From contig JAAGNR010000070.1 of assembly GCA_010435995.1 (NCBI GenBank), positions 1 to 64,000 on the forward strand: a stretch of 64,000 nt of DNA, read 5' to 3'. This stretch comes from Ferrovum sp. GTDB lineage: Bacteria; Pseudomonadota; Gammaproteobacteria; Burkholderiales; Ferrovaceae. A program made the position numbers and the translations under genes. A model generated the notes under the pieces. That model searched no databases, was not told the DNA's origin, and worked only from the letters and a program-made list of their open reading frames with translations. This document shows, one piece after another, positions 63,437 to 64,000 of the stretch; position 1 is the stretch's first letter, and every line of letters starts with the position of its first letter.

Positions 63437-64000
63437 TTACTTCTTGGTGGGTTTGGCGGGTTTGGCCGCCTCAGCAGCCGGGGCTTTCTGATTGGCTGCA
63501 GGAACATCCGCCACGGCCACGGGGGCGGCATCTTCTTCCGCACGAGCCGCGCGCGGCAATACTGCAGCCACGACGACGGGATTTTCACCCTTGTGCAATG
63601 CGGCGAATTCAATGCCGGCAGGGACCTTCAAATAAGCCACATGGTAAGGATGCACCAGAGTCAAATCACGCAAATCCACTTCAATGTATTCAGGCAAATC
63701 TTGGGGCAAACACAACACCTCGATTTCCGTCAGGATATGGCTGATGATCGCGCCGGATTGTTTCACTCCCGGTGAAATTTCGCCATTGACAAAATGCAGA
63801 GGAACCTTGGTGTGGAGTTTCTTGGTCAGATCCACCCGCTGAAAATCCGCATGCAAGACCAACGCCTTGAAAGGGTGCATTTGCACATCGCGCAACAGGG
63901 CTGCGTGAGTTTGAGAATCCATTTTCAGGCTGATCACGGAAGCGTGAAACGCTTCTTGGCGCAGTTTATGAAAGAGTTCGTTATGATCAAACTCGATGGC
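63437..64000 (-). CDS. rplY: 50S ribosomal protein L25/general stress protein Ctc (partial)
   Basis: Binds 5S rRNA. The reading frame runs through the window edge: beyond the ORF-track start, codons to 64000 still encode IEFDHNELFHKLRQEAFHAS, typical of the L25 N-terminal domain, so the first 30 or so residues are outside. The TL5/Ctc C-terminal domain follows (LHFVNGEISPGVKQSGAIIS, DLPEYIEVDLRDLTL), then an Ala/Pro/Lys-rich tail of about 45 residues. It heads rplY-pth-ychF. Confidence 0.94.
   Translation of the reverse strand, partial: AIEFDHNELFHKLRQEAFHASVISLKMDSQTHAALLRDVQMHPFKALVLHADFQRVDLTKKLHTKVPLHFVNGEISPGVKQSGAIISHILTEIEVLCLPQDLPEYIEVDLRDLTLVHPYHVAYLKVPAGIEFAALHKGENPVVVAAVLPRAARAEEDAAPVAVADVPAANQKAPAAEAAKPAKPTKK

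Overview
The window is a dense, mostly housekeeping stretch of a Gram-negative chromosome. Gene content and order point to a Betaproteobacterium: hemA-prfA-prmC near grxD, proA-nadD-rsfS-rlmH-rng, DUF971-ubiE-ubiJ-ubiB, metX-metW, gatCAB divergent from mreBCD-mrdA-rodA-rlpA, dacC-dat-DUF493-lipB-lipA, phoBR, ptsHI. The VIT-type iron transporter would fit an iron-rich or acidic habitat, for example a Ferrovum-like iron oxidiser, but that placement is inference. Genes are tightly packed, many overlap by 4 bp, and TTG starts are common among the starts I could judge (hemA, prfA, rng, phoB, probably gatC). Layout: 0.2-3.3 kb (minus) rpe-trpE-LOG; 3.3-8.9 kb (plus) mltA, hemA-prfA-prmC and an unrecognised gene; 8.9-16.3 kb grxD, an S1/P1-type nuclease, and the GlrR/GlrK two-component system with the periplasmic-glucan synthase gene opgH lodged inside it; 16.3-18.6 kb a small accessory patch (3'-truncated exported protein gene, phd/vapC pair with truncated toxin, VIT gene, likely serine-recombinase tail, tRNA-Glu); 18.8-23.1 kb proA-nadD-rsfS-rlmH-rng; 23.1-25.2 kb (minus) yggS-proC-yggT; 25.3-28.5 kb (plus) DUF971 and ubiquinone genes; 28.5-33.3 kb (minus) a branched-chain amino-acid-type ABC transporter with a LivM-LivG fusion; 33.5-40.5 kb (plus) gamma-carbonic-anhydrase-like protein, hydrolase, hemJ, rlmL-like methyltransferase, phoBR, ptsHI; 40.5-42 kb (minus) two paralogous secreted proteins of unknown function and a tiny lipoprotein; 42.2-49.2 kb (minus) gatC-gatA-gatB-metX-metW-ampG-pyrE; 49.2-55.3 kb (plus) the rod-shape/elongasome operon; 55.3-59.1 kb (minus) dacC-dat-DUF493-lipB-lipA; 59.2-61.6 kb (minus) a three-gene acyl cluster (Cys-nucleophile alpha/beta hydrolase, ACP, ketoacyl synthase); 61.7-64 kb (minus) rplY (cut by the window edge)-pth-ychF. 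The most interesting signal is regulatory. Between glrR and opgH there is an exact TGTC-N10-GACA palindrome, the known GlrR recognition pattern, followed about 115 bp later by a perfect sigma-54 promoter (TGGCAC-N5-TTGC) whose predicted transcription start falls on the opgH start codon. This suggests that GlrK/GlrR, known in enterobacteria for driving the small RNA GlmY, here directly controls osmoregulated periplasmic glucan synthesis. A second clear regulatory signal is a 15/18 Pho box in front of phoB, placed exactly 10 bp upstream of a -10 box that is itself framed by a 9-bp inverted repeat. The secreted paralog pair at 40.5-42 kb and the acyl cluster at 59-61.6 kb are the best candidates for undescribed protein systems.
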